Source of the DNA: Chloroflexota bacterium
GTDB lineage: Bacteria > Chloroflexota > Anaerolineae > Anaerolineales > Anaerolineaceae
Direction of reading: 5' to 3'
Length of the DNA stretch: 7,798 nucleotides
Assembly: GCA_023406965.1 (NCBI GenBank)
Contig: JAEXTI010000022.1
Coordinates: 1 to 7,798, forward strand
Below are positions 1 through 7,357 of the stretch, piece by piece. The notes beneath the pieces were generated by a model, which saw nothing but the letters and a program-made list of their open reading frames with translations, made no database searches and was not told the DNA's origin. The stretch's first letter is position 1. Every line of letters begins with the position of its first letter. Made by a program: the position numbers and the translations under genes.

Positions 1-1608
1 TTCATCGATTCCGCCCTGGGCGGCGCAGCCGTTGGCGTGCTGCTGCCGGTGGCGCTGGCCTTCATCGGCATCGCCATCCTCCAGCAGATCGTCTCGGTGG
101 CGGTCGTTTACACCGGCCAGAATGTGGCCTGGACGGCGACCAACGCCCTGCGCGAGGAGCTGGCCGAGCACTGCCTGAGCCTGGATATGAGCTTTCACAA
201 CAACAGCACCCCCGGCGAGCTCATCGAGCGCATCGACGGCGACATCACCGAAATGTCCAACTTCTTCTCCCAATTTGCCGTCACGCTCATCGGTAATGCC
301 CTGCTATTGGTTGGCATCCTCATCGCCCTGGCGTTGGAAAACTGGCAAACGGGCCTGGCCTTCACTGTGTTCGCCGTGGTCACGCTGCTGGTGCTCTACC
401 GCATCCGCGATATCGCCGTTGCCCACCAAAAAGATCGCCGCCAGGCCGAAGCCGACCTGTTTGGCTTCGTCGAAGAGCAGTTGACCGGGGCCGAGGACAT
501 CCGCTCCAGCGGCGCGGTGAGCTTCAGCCTGCGTGAACTGTTCCGCTTCCAGGGCAACATCCTGCGCCACAATCGCAAAGCGCAGCAAAAGCAGTGGATC
601 TCCGGCACCATCATGGGTGTGCTCCTGACCCTGGGTTATATGATGGCCCTGGGCGGCGGGTACTGGCTGTACACCGGCGGGATCATTACCATTGGCACGG
701 TATATCTGTTTGTGCATTACGTCAACATGCTCGAAGCGCCCATCTGGGCCTTGACCCACGAGGTGCAAAGCTTTCAGACCATCGGCGCCTGTGTGGAACG
801 CCTGATCGAGCTGCGCGCCCGACAGCCCAAAGTGACCGGCGGCAGCCGCGAGGCCCTGCCCGACGGCCCGTTGGGGCTGACCTTTGACGATGTGTCGTTT
901 TCCTATAATGATCAGGACGTGGTGCTAAAAAACCTGTCCTTCAAGCTCGAACCCGGCAAGGTGCTGGGGCTGTTGGGGCGCACGGGCAGCGGTAAAACCA
1001 CCCTGGCCCGCCTGGTCTTCCGCCTTTACGATCCTACCGCCGGGCATATCTGGCTGGACGGCAGCGAAATGTGCGAGACAAAGCTGGAGACCCTGCGCAG
1101 CCGGGTAGCCATCGTCACCCAGGATGTGCAGCTCTTCCGCGCCAGCGTGCGCGACAACCTGACCTTCTTTGACCGCGCCATCCCCGACGAGCGCATTCTG
1201 GAAGTGGTGAACGAGCTGGGGCTGGGCGAATGGTATGCCTCGCTGCCCAACGGGCTGGATTCTGAGCTGGAAACCGGCGGGCACAGCCTGTCGGCGGGTG
1301 AGGCCCAACTACTGGCCTTCACGCGCGTCTTTCTGCGCGACCCGGCCCTGATCATCCTGGACGAGGCCTCCTCGCGCCTCGACCCGCTCACCGAGCAGCG
1401 CATCGAGCGCGCCATCGACCGGCTGCTGCAAGGCCGGACGGCCATCATCATCGCCCACCGCCTGCACACCGTCCACCGCGCCGACCACGTCATGATCCTG
1501 TCTGAGGGCCAGATGGAAGAATACGGCCCGCGCGAAGAACTGGCGGCCTCGCCTGACTCGCGCTTCTATCAACTCCTACAAACCGGCCTCGAGGAGGTCC
1601 TGGTATGA
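1..1608 (+). CDS. Half-size ABC exporter subunit A (permease + ATPase), 5'-truncated
   Basis: The frame is open from base 1, so the gene starts outside the window; the GTG at 37 is an internal codon, not the start. Of a usual length near 600 residues, 535 are present, so about the first helix is missing. With the first complete codon as residue 1, hydrophobic helices lie near 11-40, 88-115, 117-135, 203-226 and 229-251, forming an ABC type IV transmembrane domain. The ATPase domain follows, with Walker A GRTGSGKT (326-333), Q-loop Gln374, an atypical signature LSAGE (430-434), Walker B ending in Asp454-Glu455, and switch His486. It should pair with the next gene as a heterodimeric exporter in the cytoplasmic membrane. 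It carries the catalytic Glu but a non-canonical signature, the reverse of its partner. The substrate (drug, lipid or peptide) cannot be read from the sequence. The family call is secure; direction as an exporter follows from the fused TMD-NBD layout. Confidence 0.95.
   Translation, partial: FIDSALGGAAVGVLLPVALAFIGIAILQQIVSVAVVYTGQNVAWTATNALREELAEHCLSLDMSFHNNSTPGELIERIDGDITEMSNFFSQFAVTLIGNALLLVGILIALALENWQTGLAFTVFAVVTLLVLYRIRDIAVAHQKDRRQAEADLFGFVEEQLTGAEDIRSSGAVSFSLRELFRFQGNILRHNRKAQQKQWISGTIMGVLLTLGYMMALGGGYWLYTGGIITIGTVYLFVHYVNMLEAPIWALTHEVQSFQTIGACVERLIELRARQPKVTGGSREALPDGPLGLTFDDVSFSYNDQDVVLKNLSFKLEPGKVLGLLGRTGSGKTTLARLVFRLYDPTAGHIWLDGSEMCETKLETLRSRVAIVTQDVQLFRASVRDNLTFFDRAIPDERILEVVNELGLGEWYASLPNGLDSELETGGHSLSAGEAQLLAFTRVFLRDPALIILDEASSRLDPLTEQRIERAIDRLLQGRTAIIIAHRLHTVHRADHVMILSEGQMEEYGPREELAASPDSRFYQLLQTGLEEVLV
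1591..1598 (+). promoter_or_regulatory. Shine-Dalgarno for ABC subunit B
   Basis: GAGGAGGT sits 6 bases before the ATG at 1605, inside the last codons of subunit A. Together with the ATGA stop/start overlap (1605-1608) it fixes the start of subunit B and implies coupled translation of the two subunits. Confidence 0.85.
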
Positions 1609-3467
1609 ACGTTCAAGCTTCTGCCCCTTCTGAAGCCAAGGTCCCTGCTCTGCCCGCCTGGCGCGTGATTCTCGCTATGGTGCGCTTCCGCTTCTGGTAC
1701 TGGACGGTGGACTTTTTCAGCGTGCTGCTCGTCCGCCTGATGTGGCAAATTGTGCCCGGCCTGCTGCTACGCGAATTCTTCAACCTGCTCACCGGCGACG
1801 CCGCGGTGACGTTTGGCATCTGGGCCATCCTGGCCTTCACCTTTGCCACGCTGCTCGGGCGCGCCCTGGCTGAATACGGTTTCCTCTACGCCGATGTGCC
1901 CTTGTTCTCCGAAACAGCTTACCTGCTGCGCCGGAACCTGCTCAAATACATCCTGCGCCGCCCAGGGGCCGCGCCATTGCCCGATTCCCCCGGCGAGGCA
2001 GTCAGCCGCTTCCGCACCGACGTGATCGAGGTGCCCCTGTTTGTCATCTGGATCAACGACATCCTGGTGGGGATCATGATCATCATTGCGTCCATCGTCT
2101 TGATGATGCAAATCAGCCCGACCATCACCCTCTACTCGTTAATCCCAGTGGTAATCATCGGCCTCATCGCCAATGCCGCTTCCAAGCGCATCGAGTCCTA
2201 CCGGCGCGCCAGCCGCCAGGCCGGCGGTAAGGTGACCGGCTTCATCGGCGAGTTTTTCGGGGCGGTGCAGGCCGTCAAGGCGGCCTCTGCCGAGAAGAAC
2301 GTAATTGCTTACTTCAAGGCCCTCAACGCCGAGCGCCGCAAGCTCTCGCTGCGCGAACATCTCTTCGACCAGACCCTGGACTCGCTGTGGCGCAACACCG
2401 CCAGCCTGGGCACCGGCGTGGTGCTGATCCTGGCGGGGCAGGCTATCAGTTCGGGCAACCTGACCATCGGTGACTTCTCGCTGTTCACTTTCCTGCTCTC
2501 CAGCATGAGCGACCTGACCACTTTCGCCGGGATGCTGGTGGCGCGCTACAAGCAGCTCAATGTGTCGGTCGAGCGCATGTACCGCCTGATGGAAGGCGCG
2601 CCGCTCAACGCGCTCATCGAACCGGCCGCAGCCAACCTGGACGGGCCTCTGCCGCCCGTCGAGACGCCCACCCGCACGCCCGCCGACCGGCTGGAAACTC
2701 TGGAAGCTCAAGACTTGAGCTTTCATTACCCCAACAGCGCCAACGGCATTGAGGGTATCGATTTACGCCTCCGGCGCGGCTCGCTGACGGTGATCACCGG
2801 GCGGGTGGGTTCGGGCAAGACCACCCTGGTGCGCGTCCTGCTGGGGCTGCTGCCCCACCAGAAAGGCGAAATCCGCTGGAACGGGCAGCCGGTGACCGAC
2901 GCGGGCAGCTTTTTCACCCCGCCGCGAAGCGCCTACACGGCCCAATCACCGCGCCTGTTCAGCAACACCCTGCGCAACAACATCTTGCTGGGGATGGACA
3001 AAACCGACGACGATATCCGCAAAGCCGCCCGGCTGGCCGTGCTGGATGAAGACCTGGAGGCCCTGGAAAAGGGTTTGGAGACGATGGTCGGCCCGCGCGG
3101 GGTCAAACTCTCGGGCGGGCAGGCTCAACGCACCGCCGCGGCGCGAATGCTGGCCCGCGAACCCGAGCTGCTGGTCTTCGACGACCTTTCCAGCGCGTTG
3201 GACGTGGAAACCGAGCGCCAGTTGTGGGAGCGCCTGTTCCCGCCGGACCGCAAAGAGCAGGACTCTACCTGCCTGGTGGTGTCTCACCGGCGGCCGGTGC
3301 TGCGCCGCGCCGATCAGATCATTGTGATGAAGGACGGCAAGGTGGAAGCCCGCGGCACGCTGGACGAGTTACTGGCAACCAGTGAGGAAATGCGGCGCCT
3401 GTGGGAAAAAGACAACAACGGAAACGGCCACGGTGAGCCGGTGCCTGCTTCCGTTCCGGTCGGGTAA
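1605..3467 (+). CDS. Half-size ABC exporter subunit B with degenerate Walker B (Asp for Glu)
   Basis: This is a 620-residue full-length half-transporter whose ATG overlaps the stop of subunit A by 4 bases. Hydrophobic helices lie near 37-60, 66-90, 145-170, 173-190, 262-285 and 290-312, giving six as expected. A Pro-rich linker (about 338-362) leads into the ATPase domain: A-loop Tyr375, Walker A GRVGSGKT (399-406), Q-loop Gln447, canonical signature LSGGQ (502-506), Walker B with Asp526 followed by Asp527 where Glu is usual, D-loop SALD and switch His561. Asp in place of the catalytic Glu is known in one half of heterodimeric exporters such as TM287/288, where it makes a poorly hydrolysing site. 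Here the degenerate site would use this subunit's Walker motifs with subunit A's LSAGE. The last 18 residues or so are a Gly/Asn/Pro/Val-rich tail. The gene is followed 6 bases after its stop by a terminator, so it ends the operon. Confidence 0.95.
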   Translation: MNVQASAPSEAKVPALPAWRVILAMVRFRFWYWTVDFFSVLLVRLMWQIVPGLLLREFFNLLTGDAAVTFGIWAILAFTFATLLGRALAEYGFLYADVPLFSETAYLLRRNLLKYILRRPGAAPLPDSPGEAVSRFRTDVIEVPLFVIWINDILVGIMIIIASIVLMMQISPTITLYSLIPVVIIGLIANAASKRIESYRRASRQAGGKVTGFIGEFFGAVQAVKAASAEKNVIAYFKALNAERRKLSLREHLFDQTLDSLWRNTASLGTGVVLILAGQAISSGNLTIGDFSLFTFLLSSMSDLTTFAGMLVARYKQLNVSVERMYRLMEGAPLNALIEPAAANLDGPLPPVETPTRTPADRLETLEAQDLSFHYPNSANGIEGIDLRLRRGSLTVITGRVGSGKTTLVRVLLGLLPHQKGEIRWNGQPVTDAGSFFTPPRSAYTAQSPRLFSNTLRNNILLGMDKTDDDIRKAARLAVLDEDLEALEKGLETMVGPRGVKLSGGQAQRTAAARMLAREPELLVFDDLSSALDVETERQLWERLFPPDRKEQDSTCLVVSHRRPVLRRADQIIVMKDGKVEARGTLDELLATSEEMRRLWEKDNNGNGHGEPVPASVPVG

Positions 3468-3473
3468 TCAATC

Positions 3474-3512
3474 AGACCCTAAGGGTTTCGGAAAACCCTT
3501 AGGGTCTTTTTT
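3474..3512 (+). terminator. Intrinsic terminator between convergent operons
   Basis: A perfect 15-bp stem (3474-3488 pairing with 3493-3507) with the 4-base loop CGGA is followed by a T run to 3512 (six Ts counting the last base of the stem). It begins 6 bases after the ABC subunit B stop and is a textbook rho-independent terminator for the + strand. The T run reaches into the stop codon of the minus-strand GNAT gene (complement of 3511-3513). Read on the minus strand, the hairpin lies just after the GNAT stop but is followed by CTGATTGATT rather than a T run, so termination that way would be weaker. Confidence 0.93.
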
Positions 3513-3957
3513 ACAGCAGCAACTCAAAATAGACGTCTCCATCCTGGTGGTGGGTGATGCGGAAACCGAAAGACAGGTAAAAGGCAATCACCTCGCCCCA
3601 GGTCTCGGTCGTTTCGAGGATGATTTTGCGCAAGCTCATGACTCGGGCGCGCTCCACCAACTCCGTCAAAATTTTGCGCCCCAGGCCCAGGCGGCGCAGG
3701 TCTTTGGCCACCGACATGCGCACGATCTCGGCGACGCCCTCGCCGCGAGGCTTCAAGGCCCCCGTACCCACCAGCCGCCCATCCAGGCGCGCCACCAGAA
3801 AAATCGCCTGGCGGTAGGTCTCGGCAATGTCGTTCAAATCGGGGTTGAGTGCCGGGTCGAGCCAGCCCCAATGATCGACCAGCCCGGACAGAATGAGCGC
3901 TTTGGCCTCGTCCTGATCGGAGGGCTGAAAGTCGCTGATGATGATTTCGGCTTGCAT
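3511..3957 (-). CDS. GNAT family N-acetyltransferase
   Basis: The 148-residue protein has the GNAT fold pattern. There is an N-terminal strand/helix region, a central strand (LVGTGALKP) and an acidic strand ending in VRMSV. The acetyl-CoA pyrophosphate loop RRLGLG is at 88-93, and the typical C-terminal FYLSFGF element at 126-132. It should transfer an acetyl group from acetyl-CoA to an amine in the cytoplasm; the acceptor cannot be predicted. An in-frame ATG exists 8 codons upstream (3981), but the ATG at 3957 has a strong AAGGAG 6 bases ahead and starts 1 base after the fucosidase stop, so it is preferred. The gene is last in the esterase-fucosidase-GNAT set. Whether it modifies sugars or is a passenger is open, since GNATs are very common. 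The family call is firm. Confidence 0.9.
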   Translation of the reverse strand: MQAEIIISDFQPSDQDEAKALILSGLVDHWGWLDPALNPDLNDIAETYRQAIFLVARLDGRLVGTGALKPRGEGVAEIVRMSVAKDLRRLGLGRKILTELVERARVMSLRKIILETTETWGEVIAFYLSFGFRITHHQDGDVYFELLL

Positions 3958-3958
3958 G

Positions 3959-5341
3959 TTATTCTCCTTCCAGCCCGGCATCGTAGTGGATGGATAGCTC
4001 AGAAAGAGCCGGGATTGCCGCCGCTTCTAAAATGCGCAAGCGCAGCCGCGCCGTGGTCACGGTCTTGCCGCACAACAAACGCCGGTTGCCAATGGCGGTC
4101 GCCCCGGCCCATTCCTGCCAGTAACCATGGCGGTCTACATCCAGCGCAAAGCGCTCCACGCGCTGCCCCAGGGGCAGGTGCTCGCGCAGCCCGGCCACGT
4201 TGAAGGTGACCGGCGCGGGGAATTCCAGGATCAACTCTGATAGCTGGTCCCCGCCTTCAGGCTGCCAGAAAGTATCCCGGCGACCGTCGAGCAGCAGCGC
4301 CATCCTGGGTGAACACTGCGCCCCGGCAGCCAGGTTGCGCGCAAAGATGCGCTCGCGACGTTCGCGGAAGCCGCGCAGCGCAGCGGCATCGGCTGCGTGG
4401 ATCTGCCCGCGCCGGTCGGGGGGCAGGTTGAGCAGCAAGGATGCGCCCCGCCCCACCGATTGGAAGTACAGGTCCAGCAGGTTCTCGGGAGAGCGCATCT
4501 GCGCGTCTTCTTCGGAATGATAAAACCAGCCCGGGCGGATGGACACATCGCATTCGGCGGGCACCCAATGTGCGCCGCCGCGCTGCCCGCTATTCAATGC
4601 CGCGGCGTCGGACTGGCCGGGCGCAAAGCGCTCGCGATCCAGGGTGCACCAGCAAGGGTCGCCCGCCAGCCCGTGCTCGTTGCCCACCCAGCGCACATCC
4701 GGTCCGGCGTCGCTGAAAATACAGGCCTCGGGCTGCAATTCGCGCACCAGGCTCCAGGTGGTTTCCCACTCGTAATACGCGCAAGGGTCGATCTGGCGCG
4801 TCTCGCGGCTGCCGCCGTAATAGCCATCCCCGCCGTTGGCACCGTCGAACCACACCTCGAACAGCGGCCCGTAATCCGTGAGCAGTTCGCGGAGCTGGTT
4901 GCGGTAATATTCGATGTAAGCGGGCCGCCCGTACTCGGGGTGGTTGCGGTCCCAGGGTGAGAGATACACGCCGAACTTCAAACCCTGCGCCCGGCAGGCC
5001 TCGGAAATCTCGCGCACCACGTCGCCGCGCCCGTTCTTCCAGGGGCTGTGCTTCACCGAGTGTTCGGTGAAGCGCGAAGGCCACAGGCAAAAGCCGTCGT
5101 GGTGCTTGCAGGTCAGGATCAAGCCCGCCATGCCACCACCGGCAGCCGTCGAGACGATCTGGCTGGCATCGAAGGCGGTGGGGTTGAACAGGGACGGGCT
5201 CTCATCGCCGTAGCCCCACTCCAGGCCGGTGAAGGTGTTGACGGTGAAGTGCAAGAAGCCGTAGAACTCCAGGGCGTGCCAGGCCAACTGGCGCGACGAG
5301 GGGGTTGGACCGGAAAAGTTGGTCGAAAAGGGCTCGTTCAT
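3959..5341 (-). CDS. GH29 alpha-L-fucosidase (likely subfamily B) with C-terminal beta-sandwich
   Basis: This 460-residue glycoside hydrolase family 29 protein would release alpha-linked L-fucose with retention. GH29 hallmarks include TCKHHDGF (77-84), GVYLSPWDRN (124-133) and VWFDGANG (163-170), in which Asp166 fits the nucleophile. The RWVGNE segment (217-222) makes Glu222 the likely acid/base, an assignment by family analogy. The VWFDGAN style and WVGNE segment resemble subfamily B enzymes, which prefer alpha-1,3/1,4-fucose in branched Lewis-type structures; this preference is inferred. Residues about 335-455 look like the F5/8-type beta-sandwich common in these enzymes. No signal peptide is visible, so it probably acts in the cytoplasm on imported oligosaccharides. 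The ATG at 5341 overlaps the esterase stop (ATGA, 5338-5341). The frame stays open 87 codons further upstream to 5602, but that part lies over the esterase gene and is Arg/Gly-rich nonsense, so it is not included. Confidence 0.93.
   Translation of the reverse strand: MNEPFSTNFSGPTPSSRQLAWHALEFYGFLHFTVNTFTGLEWGYGDESPSLFNPTAFDASQIVSTAAGGGMAGLILTCKHHDGFCLWPSRFTEHSVKHSPWKNGRGDVVREISEACRAQGLKFGVYLSPWDRNHPEYGRPAYIEYYRNQLRELLTDYGPLFEVWFDGANGGDGYYGGSRETRQIDPCAYYEWETTWSLVRELQPEACIFSDAGPDVRWVGNEHGLAGDPCWCTLDRERFAPGQSDAAALNSGQRGGAHWVPAECDVSIRPGWFYHSEEDAQMRSPENLLDLYFQSVGRGASLLLNLPPDRRGQIHAADAAALRGFRERRERIFARNLAAGAQCSPRMALLLDGRRDTFWQPEGGDQLSELILEFPAPVTFNVAGLREHLPLGQRVERFALDVDRHGYWQEWAGATAIGNRRLLCGKTVTTARLRLRILEAAAIPALSELSIHYDAGLEGE
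3964..3969 (-). promoter_or_regulatory. Shine-Dalgarno deciding the GNAT start
   Basis: On the minus strand AAGGAG stands 6 bases before the ATG at 3957. It lies within the last codons of the fucosidase gene, which suits translational coupling and argues against the upstream ATG at 3981. Confidence 0.8.
5050..5073. repeat. Perfect 10-bp inverted repeat inside the fucosidase gene
   Basis: A 10-base arm (5050-5059) pairs perfectly with 5064-5073 across the loop GTGT. It encodes the FTEHSVKH part of the fucosidase, which is close to a conserved GH29 segment. The pairing may therefore be a by-product of the protein sequence rather than a functional RNA element. Confidence 0.5.
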
Positions 5342-6252
5342 GGTGATGGCCTCAGCGTGTGCCGCTCGAAGAATTCCCACAGCACTGCGGTAGCGTCGAT
5401 TTCCTGCGAGGTGGTACCCGCAATCCACTCGGGCAGCCCCGGCCCGCCCGGCCAGGAATGCCCCCCTCCGGCGATGGTGTAGAAAACCACCTCGGCGTCC
5501 TCCGTGCAGCCCGTGTACCGCACCCCGCTGATCGACCCGTTGGAGGGAAGGGCTTCCGGCGTATCGGCGCAGGCGTTTTTCGCCGCGCGCCGCCCGATCC
5601 ACGCCGGGACATCCGGGAAGGTCACCTTGAAGTAATTCGAGTAGCCACCCTCGTAAGGGACAATGGGGTCAACCGTGCCATGTAAGGCCAGCATGGGCAC
5701 CGGGCGGGCCGGGTTGCATTCCTCCAGCGGGAACAGGTAGGCTCCCGAAACGCTGCCGATGGCGGCGATACGCTCTGAAAGCCGGCAGCCCAGAACGTAG
5801 GACATGCCCCCGCCGTTGGACAGGCCGTTGGCGTAGATGTGGGCCGGATCGATGTTATAGACCCCTTGCAGGTGGTCGATCAGGTCAGATATGAAGACGA
5901 CATCGGCTGATTTCTCGCCGGTCATGCGCCAGCGGGCCGGAAAGCCCGTGCCCGCCGGGTAAACCATAATGAAGCCATGCTCGTCGGCCAGTTCGTTCCA
6001 ACCGCTCTGGTCGCGCTGGTGGGCAGGCCACTCAGCGTAGCCATGAATGCTGATGACCAGGGGCGCCGGGCGAGCGGGGTCGTAACTGGGCGGGATGTAC
6101 ACGAGGAATTTGCGCACCTGGCCAGAGGACACAATCTCGCCGTTGGTGACATTCTGGATTTTTAAGGAGATGGCAACGAAGAGTACCAGAGCCAGCGCCA
6201 GAACCAACAGACCCAGGAGAAATTTTCCAAGCAAGCGAAATAGTTTAATCAA
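5338..6252 (-). CDS. LpqC / PHB-depolymerase-like alpha/beta-hydrolase esterase, membrane-anchored or secreted
   Basis: The 304-residue serine esterase belongs to the polyhydroxybutyrate depolymerase-like (LpqC, COG3509) group, related to CE1 feruloyl and acetyl-xylan esterases. After a short basic start, a hydrophobic helix (about 11-30) acts as signal peptide or anchor, placing the catalytic domain outside the membrane. An oxyanion-type ISIHGY lies at 68-72. The nucleophile elbow GLSNGG (143-148) carries Ser145; Asp195 in HGTVDPIVPY and His265 in GGGHSWPG complete the triad. Cysteines 156, 179, 228 and 249 could form disulfides, fitting export. Substrate is uncertain: an acyl or feruloyl ester on plant or host glycan is more likely than PHB given the neighbouring fucosidase. 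The start is taken as TTG at 6252 with GAGG 4 bases upstream. No ATG, GTG or TTG occurs between it and the upstream in-frame stop, so the start is plausible but weak. The stop overlaps the fucosidase ATG. Confidence 0.9.
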   Translation of the reverse strand: MIKLFRLLGKFLLGLLVLALALVLFVAISLKIQNVTNGEIVSSGQVRKFLVYIPPSYDPARPAPLVISIHGYAEWPAHQRDQSGWNELADEHGFIMVYPAGTGFPARWRMTGEKSADVVFISDLIDHLQGVYNIDPAHIYANGLSNGGGMSYVLGCRLSERIAAIGSVSGAYLFPLEECNPARPVPMLALHGTVDPIVPYEGGYSNYFKVTFPDVPAWIGRRAAKNACADTPEALPSNGSISGVRYTGCTEDAEVVFYTIAGGGHSWPGGPGLPEWIAGTTSQEIDATAVLWEFFERHTLRPSP

Positions 6253-6336
6253 GATGCCTCGATGGAGAAAACTAGACCAGATAGACCTTTGAAGGAAGCG
6301 CCCATGTTTTCCAGTGACAAAAAGGAGAGGAGGTTA

Positions 6337-6675
6337 TTAGCTGTCAAAAAATACAATTTTTATGATCGCTGAAATCGATAACCACCAGCAACAACTTGCC
6401 AACAGCACGCCATTTACTCGGGCAATTATGCCATTCATCCAATGCATATAAGGCATGGTTTTTCGAACTGCTGTGACATACGCCAGAAAGCCGAGAAACC
6501 CAAATCCCAAAACATACAACCACATTATTAAAATCCTCGATGTTTCAAGTGTCAAAAGTGTAGACACAAAAAACGATAACATCGACATAAAAGTACAAAT
6601 GATAGAAACCACCTCAATTTCAACTTCATTAAACTTTGCAATCCATCTCTCGATAAAAGCAATACTTCTTTTCAT
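6337..6675 (-). CDS. Small three-helix membrane protein, unknown
   Basis: I do not recognise this 112-residue protein. It has a charged, amphipathic N-terminus (RSIAFIERWIAKFNEVEIE) and three predicted transmembrane helices near 21-42, 48-70 and 86-109, with a basic RK at 71-72 between the second and third and a CCWW cluster at 95-98. It ends in a short FFDS tail. The ATG at 6675 is chosen over the ATG at 6690 because AAGGA lies 6 bases before it, while the upstream ATG has only a poor site. The gene is AT-rich, unlike the esterase that follows it 84 bases downstream on the same strand. It lies in a run of three small minus-strand genes. The coding call rests on the good ribosome site and coherent helices; function is not assigned. 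Confidence 0.7.
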   Translation of the reverse strand: MKRSIAFIERWIAKFNEVEIEVVSIICTFMSMLSFFVSTLLTLETSRILIMWLYVLGFGFLGFLAYVTAVRKTMPYMHWMNGIIARVNGVLLASCCWWLSISAIIKIVFFDS

Positions 6676-6681
6676 GACATT

Positions 6682-6686
6682 TCCTT
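6682..6686 (-). promoter_or_regulatory. Shine-Dalgarno deciding the start of the three-helix protein
   Basis: AAGGA on the minus strand lies 6 bases before the ATG at 6675, and supports that start over the one at 6690. Confidence 0.65.
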
Positions 6687-6744
6687 GCATTTGATCTTCT
6701 ACAACTCAATTCATATGGATTGGTGATTTTCCTGTTGAACACGC

Positions 6745-6767
6745 GAGGAATCGGTGCCGGTTCCCTC
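6745..6767. repeat. Intergenic hairpin between two small unknown genes
   Basis: In the gap between the gene ending at 6788 and the one starting at 6675, bases 6747-6753 pair with 6758-6764 (seven pairs including one T-G wobble, loop GTGC). Two more pairs form outside if C6765 is bulged. The fold is better in + strand RNA, since the wobble becomes an A-C mismatch on the minus strand. No T run follows on either strand, so it is not a standard intrinsic terminator. The remaining bases of this 112-base gap show nothing else clear. Confidence 0.4.
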
Positions 6768-6787
6768 TTGTATTAAATTCTCTGCTT

Positions 6788-7258
6788 TCACATCAAAAAA
6801 TCTTTCCCTGCTTCTCGAATGTCTTTATCTTCATGACGTATCGCTCGTTCAGCTAATTTCTTCGTCAACGCTTTGTCTAATGACGAGTACAACTCCAAAA
6901 GCCTTCTGTATTCATCGTATGTGCCATTTTCTAAACAAGGTTCTGCGGCTTGTTCAATAGTATCAACTACAAAATTCCTGGGCATGGCTAAAATAGCATC
7001 CCGAACCGCCTGGATCGCACCATGCGAAAAACTTGCTAAAAATACAAGTTCGTTAAAAAGCTGCACTGTTTCCGTGGGTTTCAGATACTGTAGCAGGTAA
7101 ATAGCCGTGGATCTTTCTCTGCCCATCAACGCATGCTTCATTACCAATATGCGATTGCACTCATCCATCTCGATCAAGAAATCCTGTAGAGCCAAAGAGA
7201 AAGCCTTATGACAATCTACCAAATGCTGCCACTGTTTTTGACAATTATCTGTCATCAT
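6788..7258 (-). CDS. Small soluble all-helical (HEAT-like) protein, unknown
   Basis: I do not recognise this 156-residue protein. It has no signal peptide or membrane helix and reads as consecutive amphipathic helices. Two segments, about 70-90 (ELVFLASFSHGAIQAVRDAIL) and 136-155, resemble the paired helices of HEAT/armadillo-type repeats, the second with an RHEDKDIREAG turn. Such folds usually bind other proteins, so an adaptor, inhibitor or immunity-type role would be reasonable, but nothing here proves it. The start is taken as the ATG at 7258, followed directly by a second ATG at 7255, with a weak AAAGG about 10 bases upstream. The frame also reaches a TTG at 7279 with no better site. It sits between two small membrane-protein genes on the same strand, all with AT-rich sequence. 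Confidence 0.7.
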   Translation of the reverse strand: MMTDNCQKQWQHLVDCHKAFSLALQDFLIEMDECNRILVMKHALMGRERSTAIYLLQYLKPTETVQLFNELVFLASFSHGAIQAVRDAILAMPRNFVVDTIEQAAEPCLENGTYDEYRRLLELYSSLDKALTKKLAERAIRHEDKDIREAGKDFLM

Positions 7259-7357
7259 TTTGTGCCCGCCTTTTTCCAAGAAGTAAGATGCTCATATAAA
7301 CAGGGAGCTATGGTAGAAGTCGGGACATACCCAACCGTCTAAATTTCACCCGCCACC

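Noticed and set aside
37..39. GTG as start of ABC subunit A
   Set aside because: The frame is open back to base 1 with hydrophobic/TMD-like residues, and the protein would lack the first helix; the true start lies outside the window.
3382..4203. A long + strand open frame of 273 codons opposite the GNAT and fucosidase ends
   Set aside because: It overlaps the end of ABC subunit B out of frame, runs antisense to well-recognised genes, and has no domain sense. Long antisense frames are expected in GC-rich coding DNA.
4397..4960. A + strand open frame of 187 codons inside the fucosidase gene
   Set aside because: It is antisense to the catalytic core of a clear GH29 enzyme and has no recognisable motif; explained by GC-rich codon bias.
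6319..6347. A perfect minus-strand TTGACA (6347-6342) as a -35 box for the esterase operon
   Set aside because: No acceptable -10 lies 16 to 18 bases downstream (CTTTTT at 17), and the TTGACA is part of the last codons of the three-helix protein gene.
6700..6740. Possible weak sigma70-like promoter on the minus strand for the three-helix gene (TCAACA, 17 bases, TATGAA)
   Set aside because: Only 4 of 6 matches in each box; in AT-rich sequence this is expected by chance.
7329..7335. Integron attC-like core sites (ACCCAAC here, and GTTGAAC at 6734-6740) between the small genes
   Set aside because: Each is a lone 7-base degenerate match without a partner core at attC distance or the paired inner boxes, and no integrase is visible.
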